A stretch of DNA of 23,619 bases from Flavobacteriales bacterium UBA1959. Its GTDB lineage: Bacteria > Bacteroidota > Bacteroidia > Flavobacteriales_D > Sanyastnellaceae. Shown piece by piece: positions 7,470 to 15,462 of this stretch. Position 1 is the stretch's first letter, and each line of letters begins with the position of its first letter. A program made the position numbers and the translations under genes. The stretch covers positions 1-23,619 of the forward strand of contig DDEH01000096.1 in the NCBI GenBank assembly GCA_002336085.1. The letters run 5' to 3'. A model generated the notes under the pieces. It was not told the DNA's origin and did no database searches. It saw nothing but the letters and a program-made list of their open reading frames with translations.

Positions 7470-7922
7470 ATGACTGATTCTGCGAGCAAAGCAACTGAAA
7501 CCAATTGGAATCCAAAGACATTGGATATTTTTTTGGTTCAAGTGCAAAAGCTCATGGAGCGGCACGAACTGCAGCAAAAGGAATTAACGGAGACAAAAGA
7601 GGCTTTGCGTGAGGCGCAAACGGAGTTGACTGCCACGAAACAAAAACTAGCGTTTCAAGCAATCGACCGAACAGATCAAGCCAAATTGTCCACCGCTCCT
7701 GGCGCCAAAGCCTCACCGCACTTCCAAACCGAGGATGGACACTTGGCTCAAACTACCTTTGACGCTGAGTTCGAAAAGAAGGAATCAATTGATGTGCAGG
7801 GTTCAAAATCAACATATTCACCCCAACCCCACCAACCACAAGACCTACGAGCTTTGGACCAAAAAATGGTTCAAGAGCTACTGGAAGAAATAAATTCATG
7901 CATTGCCCTTTTGGAAGAATAA
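7470..7922 (+). CDS. Uncharacterised coiled-coil protein next to zapA
   Basis: This 150-residue cytoplasmic protein has no signal peptide or membrane helix. Residues of about 18-62 form a predicted coiled coil (LVQVQKLMERHELQQKELTE and onward, heptad-like). A low-complexity polar linker follows (about 65-125), and a short C-terminal helix ends in LLEEINSCIALLEE. In many Bacteroidota a small coiled-coil gene with a closely similar C-terminal tail (xIDxCIALLN-like) precedes zapA; I am recalling this from general knowledge and could not check it. The gene abuts zapA with no gap (TAA then ATG), so the two are surely co-translated. A Z-ring accessory role, comparable to ZapB beside ZapA, is an inference from position and shape only. 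Confidence 0.75.
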   Translation: MTDSASKATETNWNPKTLDIFLVQVQKLMERHELQQKELTETKEALREAQTELTATKQKLAFQAIDRTDQAKLSTAPGAKASPHFQTEDGHLAQTTFDAEFEKKESIDVQGSKSTYSPQPHQPQDLRALDQKMVQELLEEINSCIALLEE

Positions 7923-8222
7923 ATGGAAACGATTAACGTACATATCGCAGGACGTGATTACCCATTGCAGGCTCCCGCTTCTCAGGTTGAACGCTTAAAA
8001 CAAGCCGCCGAAGAAGTGAACCAGCAATTCGATACGTTCAAGGAACAGTTTGCTGTGGAGGACTCCACAGACCTGTTGGCTATTACAGCCCTCCATTTTG
8101 CATCTGAAGATGCCGTGCACAAACAAGAACAAGTCACTGAGGCGCATTTGAAGCCCTCAATATCTTCTGTTCAACACTTGGACGAATTGTCCAAACGAAT
8201 TCAAATCCTTCTCGAGGTCTGA
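7923..8222 (+). CDS. zapA: Cell division protein ZapA
   Basis: This 99-residue protein has the usual ZapA size. ZapA binds and bundles FtsZ filaments at midcell. The N-terminal segment METINVHIAGRDYPLQAPAS matches the ZapA pattern of I/V-x-I-x-G-x-x-Y-P-L, followed by a helix with VNQQFDTFKEQF and then LLAITALHFASE, and a C-terminal coiled-coil dimerisation helix. It sits between the coiled-coil gene and rny, a common order in Bacteroidota. Confidence 0.88.
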   Translation: METINVHIAGRDYPLQAPASQVERLKQAAEEVNQQFDTFKEQFAVEDSTDLLAITALHFASEDAVHKQEQVTEAHLKPSISSVQHLDELSKRIQILLEV

Positions 8223-8232
8223 TTTAATCAGA
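8218..8232. repeat. Small inverted repeat over the zapA stop
   Basis: TCTGAT (8218-8223) and ATCAGA (8227-8232) pair perfectly across a 3-base loop TTA. The hairpin covers the zapA stop codon and ends 5 bases before the rny ATG at 8238. It is AT-rich and so rather weak, without a T-tract, so it is not a terminator. It could affect rny translation or be chance. Confidence 0.35.
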
Positions 8233-8237
8233 GCCCC

Positions 8238-9779
8238 ATGGAACCTACAACATTGTTTATCGGATCCCTTGCCGGCCTGGCTTTGGGCGCGGTATTAGGT
8301 TATTTCATCTTCAATCGCATGCTGAACAAGCAAGCGAATCAAATCTTGAGCAAAGCCGAATCACAGGGCGAGAACATCAAGGAAAAGAAGATTCTCCAAG
8401 CCAAAGAAAAATTCATTCAACTGAAGGAAAAGCACAACTCAGAAATCAAAGAACGCAGTGCAAAGGTTCAATCACGTGAAGACAAAGTGCGCAATGAATT
8501 CAATCAACTAAGTAAAGAGCAAGACCGTCTTAAATCCTCCGAAATCCACGTCACCAAGGAAAAGGAGAAAATCGAACAGCGCCTCGGTGCCCTCGACAAC
8601 AAAGGCAAAGAGCTCGAAAAAAACCGACAGAAGTCGGTTGAGCTTTTGGAGAAAATATCAAACATGTCGGCAGACGATGCAAAGTCTGCATTGCAGGAAC
8701 AAATCCTACAGGAGGCCAAGGCGATGGCAACCACCCAAGTCCGAGACATACTAGACGAAGCCAAACAAAGAGCTAGCCATGATGCCAAGAAGATCGTCAT
8801 TCAGACCATTCAAAGGGTAGCAACTGAACACAGTGTTGAAAATAGCGTGTCTGTCTTCAACATAACCAATGACGATGTCAAAGGCCGCATCATTGGACGT
8901 GAAGGCCGCAACATTCGAGCCCTGGAAGCTGCGACAGGTGTAGAGTTTATTGTGGACGACACCCCTGAAGCAATAATCTTGAGCTGTTTTGATCCGGTTC
9001 GTCGGGAAATTGCCCGTCTTTCTCTTCACCAGCTTGTCACAGACGGGCGCATACACCCTGCTCGAATTGAGGAGGTTGTGACAAAGGTTAAGAAGAAAAT
9101 CGAGGAAGAGATTCTTGAAATCGGCAAACGGACATGCATCGACCTTGGCATTCACAACATGAAGACTGAATTGACCCGAATGATTGGTCGGATGAAGTAC
9201 CGGTCGTCCTACGGACAAAACCTACTGCAGCACAGCCGCGAAGTCGCTAACCTCTGCGCCACAATGGCTGCCGAGCTTGGACTCGATACGAAGGCGGCAA
9301 AACGAGCGGGCCTGCTTCATGATATTGGAAAGGTCAGCGATGAAGAGAGCGAATTGCCTCACGCATTGCTCGGCATGAAATTGGCGGAGCGAAGCGGCGA
9401 AAAGCCGGACATCTGCAACGCAATTGGAGCGCACCACGATGAAATCGAGATGACAACCCTACTATCACCAATCATTCAAGTGTGCGATGCAATCTCCGGT
9501 GCTCGTCCGGGTGCTCGCCGCGAGATGGTTGAAGCCTACGTGCAACGATTGCGAGATTTGGAGAATTTAGCCCTTGAATTCCCCGGAGTGACCAAGTCAT
9601 TCGCCATCCAAGCAGGTCGCGAACTGCGCGTCATGGTGGAGAGCGATCAAGTATCGGACGATCAATCTGATCAACTGTCATTTGATTTGTCTCAACGCAT
9701 CATGAATGAAATGACCTACCCTGGACAGGTGAAAGTGACCGTAATCCGTGAAAAACGATCCGTGAGTATCGCCCGCTGA
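8238..9779 (+). CDS. rny: Ribonuclease Y
   Basis: This 513-residue protein matches RNase Y in length and full architecture: an N-terminal membrane helix (about 5-26), a long charged coiled coil (about 30-185), a KH domain with GRIIGREGRN (216-225), and an HD domain with GLLHDIGK carrying the catalytic His361-Asp362. The C-terminal FPGVTKSFAIQAGRELRVMV and YPGQVKVTVIRE are standard for the family. RNase Y is a membrane-anchored endoribonuclease that starts mRNA decay. The start follows zapA by 15 bases. Its TGA overlaps the ATG of the flippase gene by one base (TGATG). Confidence 0.97.
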   Translation: MEPTTLFIGSLAGLALGAVLGYFIFNRMLNKQANQILSKAESQGENIKEKKILQAKEKFIQLKEKHNSEIKERSAKVQSREDKVRNEFNQLSKEQDRLKSSEIHVTKEKEKIEQRLGALDNKGKELEKNRQKSVELLEKISNMSADDAKSALQEQILQEAKAMATTQVRDILDEAKQRASHDAKKIVIQTIQRVATEHSVENSVSVFNITNDDVKGRIIGREGRNIRALEAATGVEFIVDDTPEAIILSCFDPVRREIARLSLHQLVTDGRIHPARIEEVVTKVKKKIEEEILEIGKRTCIDLGIHNMKTELTRMIGRMKYRSSYGQNLLQHSREVANLCATMAAELGLDTKAAKRAGLLHDIGKVSDEESELPHALLGMKLAERSGEKPDICNAIGAHHDEIEMTTLLSPIIQVCDAISGARPGARREMVEAYVQRLRDLENLALEFPGVTKSFAIQAGRELRVMVESDQVSDDQSDQLSFDLSQRIMNEMTYPGQVKVTVIREKRSVSIAR

Positions 9780-11362
9780 TGAGCGAACAGGCAAAACCTG
9801 CATTTGCATCTTCCATCCGTTGGCAATCTGTCAATGTGGTGATTCAAGTGGTTTTGCAGTTGATTTTCATTGTGCTGCTTGCGCGGCTCATCTCCAAAGC
9901 TGACTTTGGATTGATGAGCATCGCTTTGGTTGTCGTTGGATTCATTGAAATCTTCGCGCAAATTGGTATTGGTCCTTCGTTGATCCAACGCAAAGATTTG
10001 TCGGCAGAACAAATCAGAGCTGCCTTCTCATTCAGCGTTGTCCTTGGCTGCGTGTTTTTCATCCTAACTTTTTCTTTTGCGCCCTATGTAGGAGGTTGGT
10101 TTGAAAGCGATGAATTGGCTCAAGTTCTGCGCTGGATTGCGCTGAGTTTCATTCTTTCCAGTCTTGCATTGATCCCCCGTAGTTTGCTCATACGCACGAT
10201 GCAATTCAAAACATTGTTCATTGCTTCGGCCGTGAGCATGGTCGTTGGCAATTTGGTCATTGGCTTGGGCCTAGCTTATGCAGGGTATGGCGTTTGGTCC
10301 TATGTAGCCGCCTTGCTCAGCCAAAATACGCTGCTCGGCATTTTTTATTGGCTCATGCGCCCCAAGCAAGCGGCTGGCGCTTGGAAGCCAGGGAATTGGC
10401 GAACACTAGGTCCCATGCTCTCTTACGGCGGACGCGCTACGGTCTATAGCCTCATGAATTATGCGTCAAGCAAAGTGGACACGGTCTTGGTCGGTCACCA
10501 CGCTCAAAACACGACCAACGCAGTTACTTCAGGCAGCACAAGCGTAGATAACGGATGGGCAACTACGGGACTTTATGACCGTTCAGCCTACCTCATGTCA
10601 CTACCCATCAGTGTGCTGGGTAAGCTCGGTGACAGCGTCCTATTCAGCGGCATGTCCGCCATCCAGTCGGATAAGACGGCGTTGCAGGCTGTTCTAAAAC
10701 GCGCTTTAGGGCTGATTGCCTGGCTCACGTTCCCGGCTAGCCTAGCCTTAGTTTGGTTCGCGGGAGATGTTGCCGCCTTGCTCCTAGGCGAGCCTTACGC
10801 CGAAGCCGAACCTGTGGTTCGGGTACTTTTTATCGGAATTGCTTTTCGTTCCATGATCAAACTGGCTGATGCACTTGTTCGGGCTGTTGACGCATTGAAT
10901 ACAGCCATCATCATCAAGTTCGCTTTCCTTCTTGGGGTCGGCATTTCATCATGGTATGCACTGTCCCGCGGATGGGGCATCGTAGGTGTCGCATGGTCGG
11001 TCACTGCTTGGACACTCGTTCAATTTATTTGCTTGAGTTGGTGGACGATTCGTTCTGCCCAATGGAATCTTGCAGATGCAGCTCGCACTACTCTGCCCGG
11101 AATAAAGGCGATGGTCATGGCTGGAGCGATCATGGCGTTGTTGTCATGGATTCTGGATCTGGCAATTACCGCAACCGAAGCCGCCCCATCACTCCTTGAG
11201 CTGCACTTCATCCATGCAGGAATAGCCGTCTTCAGCACGGCATTGGGGCTTATCGGTGGCGCTTTGATACATCCCGAAGTAGTAGACGGAGGAGACCATG
11301 CGCTTCGCAGGCGTTGGACAGCGCACTTGCCTAAATTCTTGCAACAGCAAAATGAGCAATAA
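9779..11362 (+). CDS. Polysaccharide flippase, MOP superfamily (Wzx/WzxC-like)
   Basis: This 527-residue integral membrane protein has about 12-14 hydrophobic helices. The N-terminal pattern SSIRWQSVNVVIQVVLQLIF followed by LARLISKADFGLMSIALVVVGF, and IGIGPSLIQRKDLS, is characteristic of the lipopolysaccharide-biosynthesis/WzxC-like branch of the MOP exporters. Such proteins flip lipid-linked sugar units across the inner membrane. It is coupled to rny by a one-base overlap and is not next to glycosyltransferases, so its polysaccharide cannot be inferred. The wza-rfbC locus 8 kb away is a possible partner but this is not shown. Confidence 0.88.
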   Translation: MSEQAKPAFASSIRWQSVNVVIQVVLQLIFIVLLARLISKADFGLMSIALVVVGFIEIFAQIGIGPSLIQRKDLSAEQIRAAFSFSVVLGCVFFILTFSFAPYVGGWFESDELAQVLRWIALSFILSSLALIPRSLLIRTMQFKTLFIASAVSMVVGNLVIGLGLAYAGYGVWSYVAALLSQNTLLGIFYWLMRPKQAAGAWKPGNWRTLGPMLSYGGRATVYSLMNYASSKVDTVLVGHHAQNTTNAVTSGSTSVDNGWATTGLYDRSAYLMSLPISVLGKLGDSVLFSGMSAIQSDKTALQAVLKRALGLIAWLTFPASLALVWFAGDVAALLLGEPYAEAEPVVRVLFIGIAFRSMIKLADALVRAVDALNTAIIIKFAFLLGVGISSWYALSRGWGIVGVAWSVTAWTLVQFICLSWWTIRSAQWNLADAARTTLPGIKAMVMAGAIMALLSWILDLAITATEAAPSLLELHFIHAGIAVFSTALGLIGGALIHPEVVDGGDHALRRRWTAHLPKFLQQQNEQ

Positions 11363-11364
11363 GT

Positions 11365-12096
11365 ATGCGCGGACTAAACCTAGCCATTGTGTGTGTCATA
11401 TTTATCCTGGGTACCACTGGAAGCTCCATCATTGTATTTGCGCAAAACGAAATTGATCGCTCGACTCCTGATACGATTCCGTTCAATAGTGATTCGGTTG
11501 CCTTGTCACTCGATACAACTTTTACGCTTGAAGCACTTGTCCAAACTTCAGGGGCGTTAACGGAAGTGGACAGCCTCTGGAACGATTCCATTTGGACGTG
11601 GACTGGTGCATGCTTGTCGCCGGCAATAATGTTCCATTTCAGATGGAGCGATGGCGTAACACTGCTCCGTAAACTATCATGCATTGACACGCCGAAGTCC
11701 TCCCTCAATTCTTCATCAAGCGTCAACGGGTATACCGGATATTTCGAGGCGACTATGGATTCTCTCTTTGTTGAAGCCCAGAATTCAGGCGAGACCAATC
11801 AAAAGTGTTTTCCACCTTTGAGCGAAAACGCCATGAACGGATTTTCCCTGCAAATGGCAGAGGTAATTTTCGAATCAGACAAGGTTCAAATGGCTGAACA
11901 ATTGGCCGCATCAGAATGCTTGACAAAACCTCAAGCGCGACAACTACTTCTGTCCATCGCAAACGAAGACCGCAGGATGGAGCTGTTCGATAGCTTTTTA
12001 CAGACACAGGAGTTTTGGACAGTCGATGATGCTGATGGACTCTTCCAATTAAACTTCATCAAAAAACAAGCCAGTGCGCTGTTGAATAACCAATAA
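11365..12096 (+). CDS. Secreted protein with DUF4476-like C-terminal domain
   Basis: This 243-residue protein has a signal peptide at about 1-27 (ending VFAQ). The middle is a poorly conserved Ser/Thr-rich stretch with Cys residues. Residues of about 150-240 fit the DUF4476 pattern: FSLQMAEVIFESDKVQMAEQL, then LTKPQARQLLLSIANEDRRMEL (the QV...dR motif) and FWTVDDADGLFQLNFIKKQ. DUF4476 has no known function and is common in Bacteroidota secreted proteins. The gene follows the flippase stop by 2 bases and seems to end the zapA-rny operon; no terminator is obvious in the next 74 bases. Confidence 0.65.
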   Translation: MRGLNLAIVCVIFILGTTGSSIIVFAQNEIDRSTPDTIPFNSDSVALSLDTTFTLEALVQTSGALTEVDSLWNDSIWTWTGACLSPAIMFHFRWSDGVTLLRKLSCIDTPKSSLNSSSSVNGYTGYFEATMDSLFVEAQNSGETNQKCFPPLSENAMNGFSLQMAEVIFESDKVQMAEQLAASECLTKPQARQLLLSIANEDRRMELFDSFLQTQEFWTVDDADGLFQLNFIKKQASALLNNQ

Positions 12097-12170
12097 AATC
12101 GCAGGATAATTCTTGGAAAATTCCGAAACAATTCTGCGGAGTTCATGGTTGGAATATGGAACTTCGCATC

Positions 12171-13238
12171 ATGAAAATCCACAATTTCTCTGCCGGCCCC
12201 TGCATTTTACCAGCATCTGTTCTTAGCGAAGCTGCTCAGGCCGTATCGAATTTCAACGACTCCGGCTTGTCTTTGATTGAAATCTCCCATCGCAGCCCTG
12301 AATTTGTATCGGTAATGGAGGAGGCCAGAGCACTTGTGAAAGAATTATTGAATCTGCCGGATAGATTCGACGTCCTATTTTTGCAAGGTGGCGCCAGTTT
12401 AGGTTTCTTAACCGCAGCCTACAATTTCCTTCCCGACGGTGGCCGCGCTGCTTATATCGACACAGGCACATGGGCAAACAAAGCGGTCAAAGAAGCCAAA
12501 AACTTAGGAGGTATCGATGTAATCGGTTCGTCCAAAGACACAAATTACAATCAAATTCCTGATTGCGGTGCTGTTTCGAAAGGTTCGGCTTACCTCCATT
12601 TCACCTCAAATAACACCATTTTCGGAACCCAATTTCGAGAAACGCCAGCGACTGAAGTCCCCCTTATAGCGGACATGAGCTCGGATATTTTTTCCAAAGA
12701 ATTTGATGCAAATCCATTTCATCTCATCTATGCCGGAGCCCAAAAGAACATGGGTCCTGCTGGCACAGTCATGTATGCTTTCGATAAGGAAGCCGCTGGA
12801 AAAACCAACCGTAACATACCCTCCTACCTCGATTTAGAGGTGCATGCGAGCAAAGACAGCATGTTCAATACTCCAGCTGTATTTCCCGTTTATGTCACCA
12901 TGCTCACATTGCGATGGATCAAAGCCTTAGGTGGTGTGAAGGCGATGGAGCTGCGCAATTCAAAGAAGGCAAAATTGATGTACGGCGAAATTGATCGCAA
13001 TGCACTCTTCAAGGGACATGCCAATGAAGCAAGTCGATCAACAATGAATGCAACATTTCAATTAAAGGATGAAGCCCATGCCCATGCCTTTGATGCATTG
13101 TGGAAGGGAGCTGGCATCAGCGGAATAAAGGGACACCGCAGTGTGGGAGGTTACCGGGCATCCATGTACAATGCACTCCCCGAAGAATCCGTTCAAGTGC
13201 TTGTCGACGTCATGAAAGAATTGGAGCGCAAAGCTTAA
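12171..13238 (+). CDS. serC: Phosphoserine aminotransferase (SerC)
   Basis: From the ATG at 12171 this is a 355-residue protein of normal SerC length. SerC makes phosphoserine from 3-phosphohydroxypyruvate and glutamate, using PLP. It opens with the family hallmark HNFSAGPCILP, carries SHRSPEF and LFLQGGAS, and shows the PLP lysine at 192 in IYAGAQKNMGPAG. The C-terminus (GHRSVGGYRASMYNALPEESVQVL) is also diagnostic. An in-frame ATG at 12156 would add five residues; 12171 fits family starts better. The preceding gap (12097-12170) has no perfect -7 box. serA follows after 41 bases. Confidence 0.97.
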   Translation: MKIHNFSAGPCILPASVLSEAAQAVSNFNDSGLSLIEISHRSPEFVSVMEEARALVKELLNLPDRFDVLFLQGGASLGFLTAAYNFLPDGGRAAYIDTGTWANKAVKEAKNLGGIDVIGSSKDTNYNQIPDCGAVSKGSAYLHFTSNNTIFGTQFRETPATEVPLIADMSSDIFSKEFDANPFHLIYAGAQKNMGPAGTVMYAFDKEAAGKTNRNIPSYLDLEVHASKDSMFNTPAVFPVYVTMLTLRWIKALGGVKAMELRNSKKAKLMYGEIDRNALFKGHANEASRSTMNATFQLKDEAHAHAFDALWKGAGISGIKGHRSVGGYRASMYNALPEESVQVLVDVMKELERKA

Positions 13239-13279
13239 TCCCTCACAACCTACAGACCTATATTGATACAATTGAAGAC

Positions 13280-14236
13280 ATGAATATACTCGCAAACGAC
13301 GGCATCCATCCCGCAGGAAAAGCAGCACTGGAAGCTGCTGGACACACCCTCTGGACAGATTTCATCGAGCCCCAAAACCTCGCAGCCTTCATCAACGACA
13401 ACGCCGTCGATGGACTGCTCGTACGAAGTGCAACAAAGGTGCGTGAGCCTCTTATAGATGCGTGTGCTGAACTTCGATTCATTATACGCGGTGGAGTTGG
13501 CATGGATAACATCGACGTGGCCTATGCACGCGAAGCAGGCAAAGATGTGCGCAACACACCCGCAGCAAGTTCACAAAGTGTTGCTGAGTTGGTTATGGGG
13601 CACCTCTTCACCATCAGCCGATCTTTGCACGATAGCAACCGCCGCATGCCTGTCGAAGGTGTGGAACAATTCAAGGCCTTGAAAAAAACCTATGGCAAAG
13701 GCCGAGAGTTGCGCGGAATGACTCTGGCCATTGTAGGTTTTGGTCGCATTGGACAGTCGCTTGCACAATACGCCTTGGGCTGTGGAATGAAAGTGATTGG
13801 GGTAGATCAGCAAAGCGCAACACAGCAGATTGAAGTAACTGTGGGCAATCAATCGGTGCACGTGCAAGTTCCCGTAATGACTTTGCAAGAGGCCCTTCCA
13901 TTGGCTGATGCCATCAGCTTGCACATTCCGGCTCAAGCAAACGGACAACCTGTGATCAGTACGCTCGAAATAAGCAAGATGAGAAAAGGTGTCATCCTTT
14001 TGAATGCCGCACGCGGAGGTGTTGTAGATGAGGACGCGCTTATCGAAGCTCTCGATTCGGGCCAAATTTCAGGTGCAGGAATAGATGTTTTTGTCGGCGA
14101 GCCAAAGCCACGACAGGACATCATGCGGCATGCAGGAATTTCACTTTCACCGCACATTGGAGCGGCTACAGGAGAAGCCCAGGAGCGCATCGGTTTGGAA
14201 ATTGCCTCCATTGTTTCCGAAATTGGTTCGAAATAG
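13280..14236 (+). CDS. serA: D-3-phosphoglycerate dehydrogenase, short form without ACT domain
   Basis: This 318-residue protein oxidises 3-phosphoglycerate to 3-phosphohydroxypyruvate with NAD, the first step of serine synthesis. It has the D-2-hydroxyacid dehydrogenase fold: substrate-binding VRSATKVRE and GGVGMDNID, the NAD loop GFGRIG (153-158), and the catalytic set Arg245 (NAARGGVVDEDAL), Glu274 (VGEP) and His292 (SPHIGAATGEAQ). It ends just after the catalytic domain, so the C-terminal ACT/regulatory domains of E. coli-type SerA are missing and serine feedback inhibition of that type is not expected. The frame is open far upstream into serC. The ATG at 13280 begins the conserved NILANDGIHPAG and is the real start. 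Confidence 0.95.
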   Translation: MNILANDGIHPAGKAALEAAGHTLWTDFIEPQNLAAFINDNAVDGLLVRSATKVREPLIDACAELRFIIRGGVGMDNIDVAYAREAGKDVRNTPAASSQSVAELVMGHLFTISRSLHDSNRRMPVEGVEQFKALKKTYGKGRELRGMTLAIVGFGRIGQSLAQYALGCGMKVIGVDQQSATQQIEVTVGNQSVHVQVPVMTLQEALPLADAISLHIPAQANGQPVISTLEISKMRKGVILLNAARGGVVDEDALIEALDSGQISGAGIDVFVGEPKPRQDIMRHAGISLSPHIGAATGEAQERIGLEIASIVSEIGSK

Positions 14237-14241
14237 AAACG

Positions 14242-15462
14242 TTGAACTGGATTCGCCCCTTTAATTTAATCGCGCCCGCAGCTGACAAGTCGCACTTGGT
14301 TGCCTCTAGGTCATACCTGACATATAGCAAGGCCGAGCTTCGAGACAAATTGGAACGCAACCCGTACTCTTACCTGCACGTGATCAATCCTACGGGATTG
14401 GGGTCGCAGGCCGTGAAACGTGGCACGGTTCCATTCTTTGAACAAGTAAAGCAGCGCTACCTCGAATTTAGAGAACGAGAGTGGCTCCAGCCACAAGGAG
14501 AAAATAGACTTGCCATTTATCGCCAAACCACTGTCGAACACACCTGCACAGGAATTGTTGCTGGCCTATCGATTCAGGGGATTCATTCGGGGAAGCTCAA
14601 GCTCCACGAGCAGACCTTGAAGCGTCGTGAACAGCTTTTCGCCAAATATCTAAACACCGTTTCGTGCAATGCGGAACCTGTGCTTTGCGCATACGACGAT
14701 GGGGCCGCGCCCTCCGCAGATGCCATCCAACAACGGATGCATCACATCACTGCGAATCGACCGGACATGGACTTTACCACAACCGATCAAATCCGACACT
14801 CCATTTGGGTATTGTCCGCCGCAGACTCCAAGGAATTAGCGACTGAGGCACAAGCACTGACTCCTCTTTATTTGGCAGATGGTCACCACCGCGTGGCTTC
14901 CAGCCTAGCCTGCAATGACATGAACGCAGATCAACCGGACGGGGCACTCATGGCATACATAATTCCTGAATCTCAATTGCTCATCCGAGGTTATCACCGG
15001 GAATTGAAAGATGTCCATTGGACGACGAACCAATGGGAAAACACCCTCGATAAGTTGCACCACCACATCGCATCTGAGCGCGTCGAGCGCTCCGGTCTGG
15101 CGGCTCCAGACCAAGAAGGCATCATACACCTGCACACGGATGAATGCACGTGGAGACTCACCTTGAAAGAAAGTAGTATTGACCGTGTAGATGCAGAAAT
15201 CTTGCAAACCCACATATTTCAGGGCGTTTTCGGGATCGAAGATGCGCGAAACGACCCCAAGCTACACTACATTCCGGGAACCCTTAGCAGCGAAGAGTTG
15301 ATTCATCGGCTCACGTCACAGCCGGGTCGAGCCATCTTTGAGATGCACCCCATTTCGACCCGTCAAATCAAGGCCACTGCAGATCGTGGTGGATTTTTGC
15401 CACCCAAAAGCTCTTGGATTGAACCCAAATTGAGGAGCGGACTTTTTATTCATGAAATCTGA
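14242..15462 (+). CDS. DUF1015 family protein, candidate serine-pathway enzyme
   Basis: This 406-residue protein belongs to DUF1015 (COG4198). Diagnostic parts are the N-terminus IRPFNLIAPAADKSHLVASR, NPYSYLHVINP, a central segment, and the motif LADGHHRVAS with Asp213-Gly-His-His-Arg217. The apparent start is TTG at 14242, five bases after serA: the family normally begins right there (M-x-x-I-x-PF) and no in-frame ATG or GTG is close. The next gene overlaps it by 11 bases. Its function is unassigned. DGHHR recalls the signature of ParB/sulfiredoxin-like proteins, a fold that includes the free-serine kinases SerK and SbnI. With serC-serA directly upstream, a role in phosphoserine or serine conversion is a reasonable inference, not a demonstrated one. 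Confidence 0.88.
   Translation: MNWIRPFNLIAPAADKSHLVASRSYLTYSKAELRDKLERNPYSYLHVINPTGLGSQAVKRGTVPFFEQVKQRYLEFREREWLQPQGENRLAIYRQTTVEHTCTGIVAGLSIQGIHSGKLKLHEQTLKRREQLFAKYLNTVSCNAEPVLCAYDDGAAPSADAIQQRMHHITANRPDMDFTTTDQIRHSIWVLSAADSKELATEAQALTPLYLADGHHRVASSLACNDMNADQPDGALMAYIIPESQLLIRGYHRELKDVHWTTNQWENTLDKLHHHIASERVERSGLAAPDQEGIIHLHTDECTWRLTLKESSIDRVDAEILQTHIFQGVFGIEDARNDPKLHYIPGTLSSEELIHRLTSQPGRAIFEMHPISTRQIKATADRGGFLPPKSSWIEPKLRSGLFIHEI

Noticed and set aside
13100..13279. Upstream extension of serA into serC
   Set aside because: The 60 residues are an out-of-frame reading of the serC 3' end, rich in Arg, Cys and His; the conserved PGDH N-terminus begins at the ATG at 13280.
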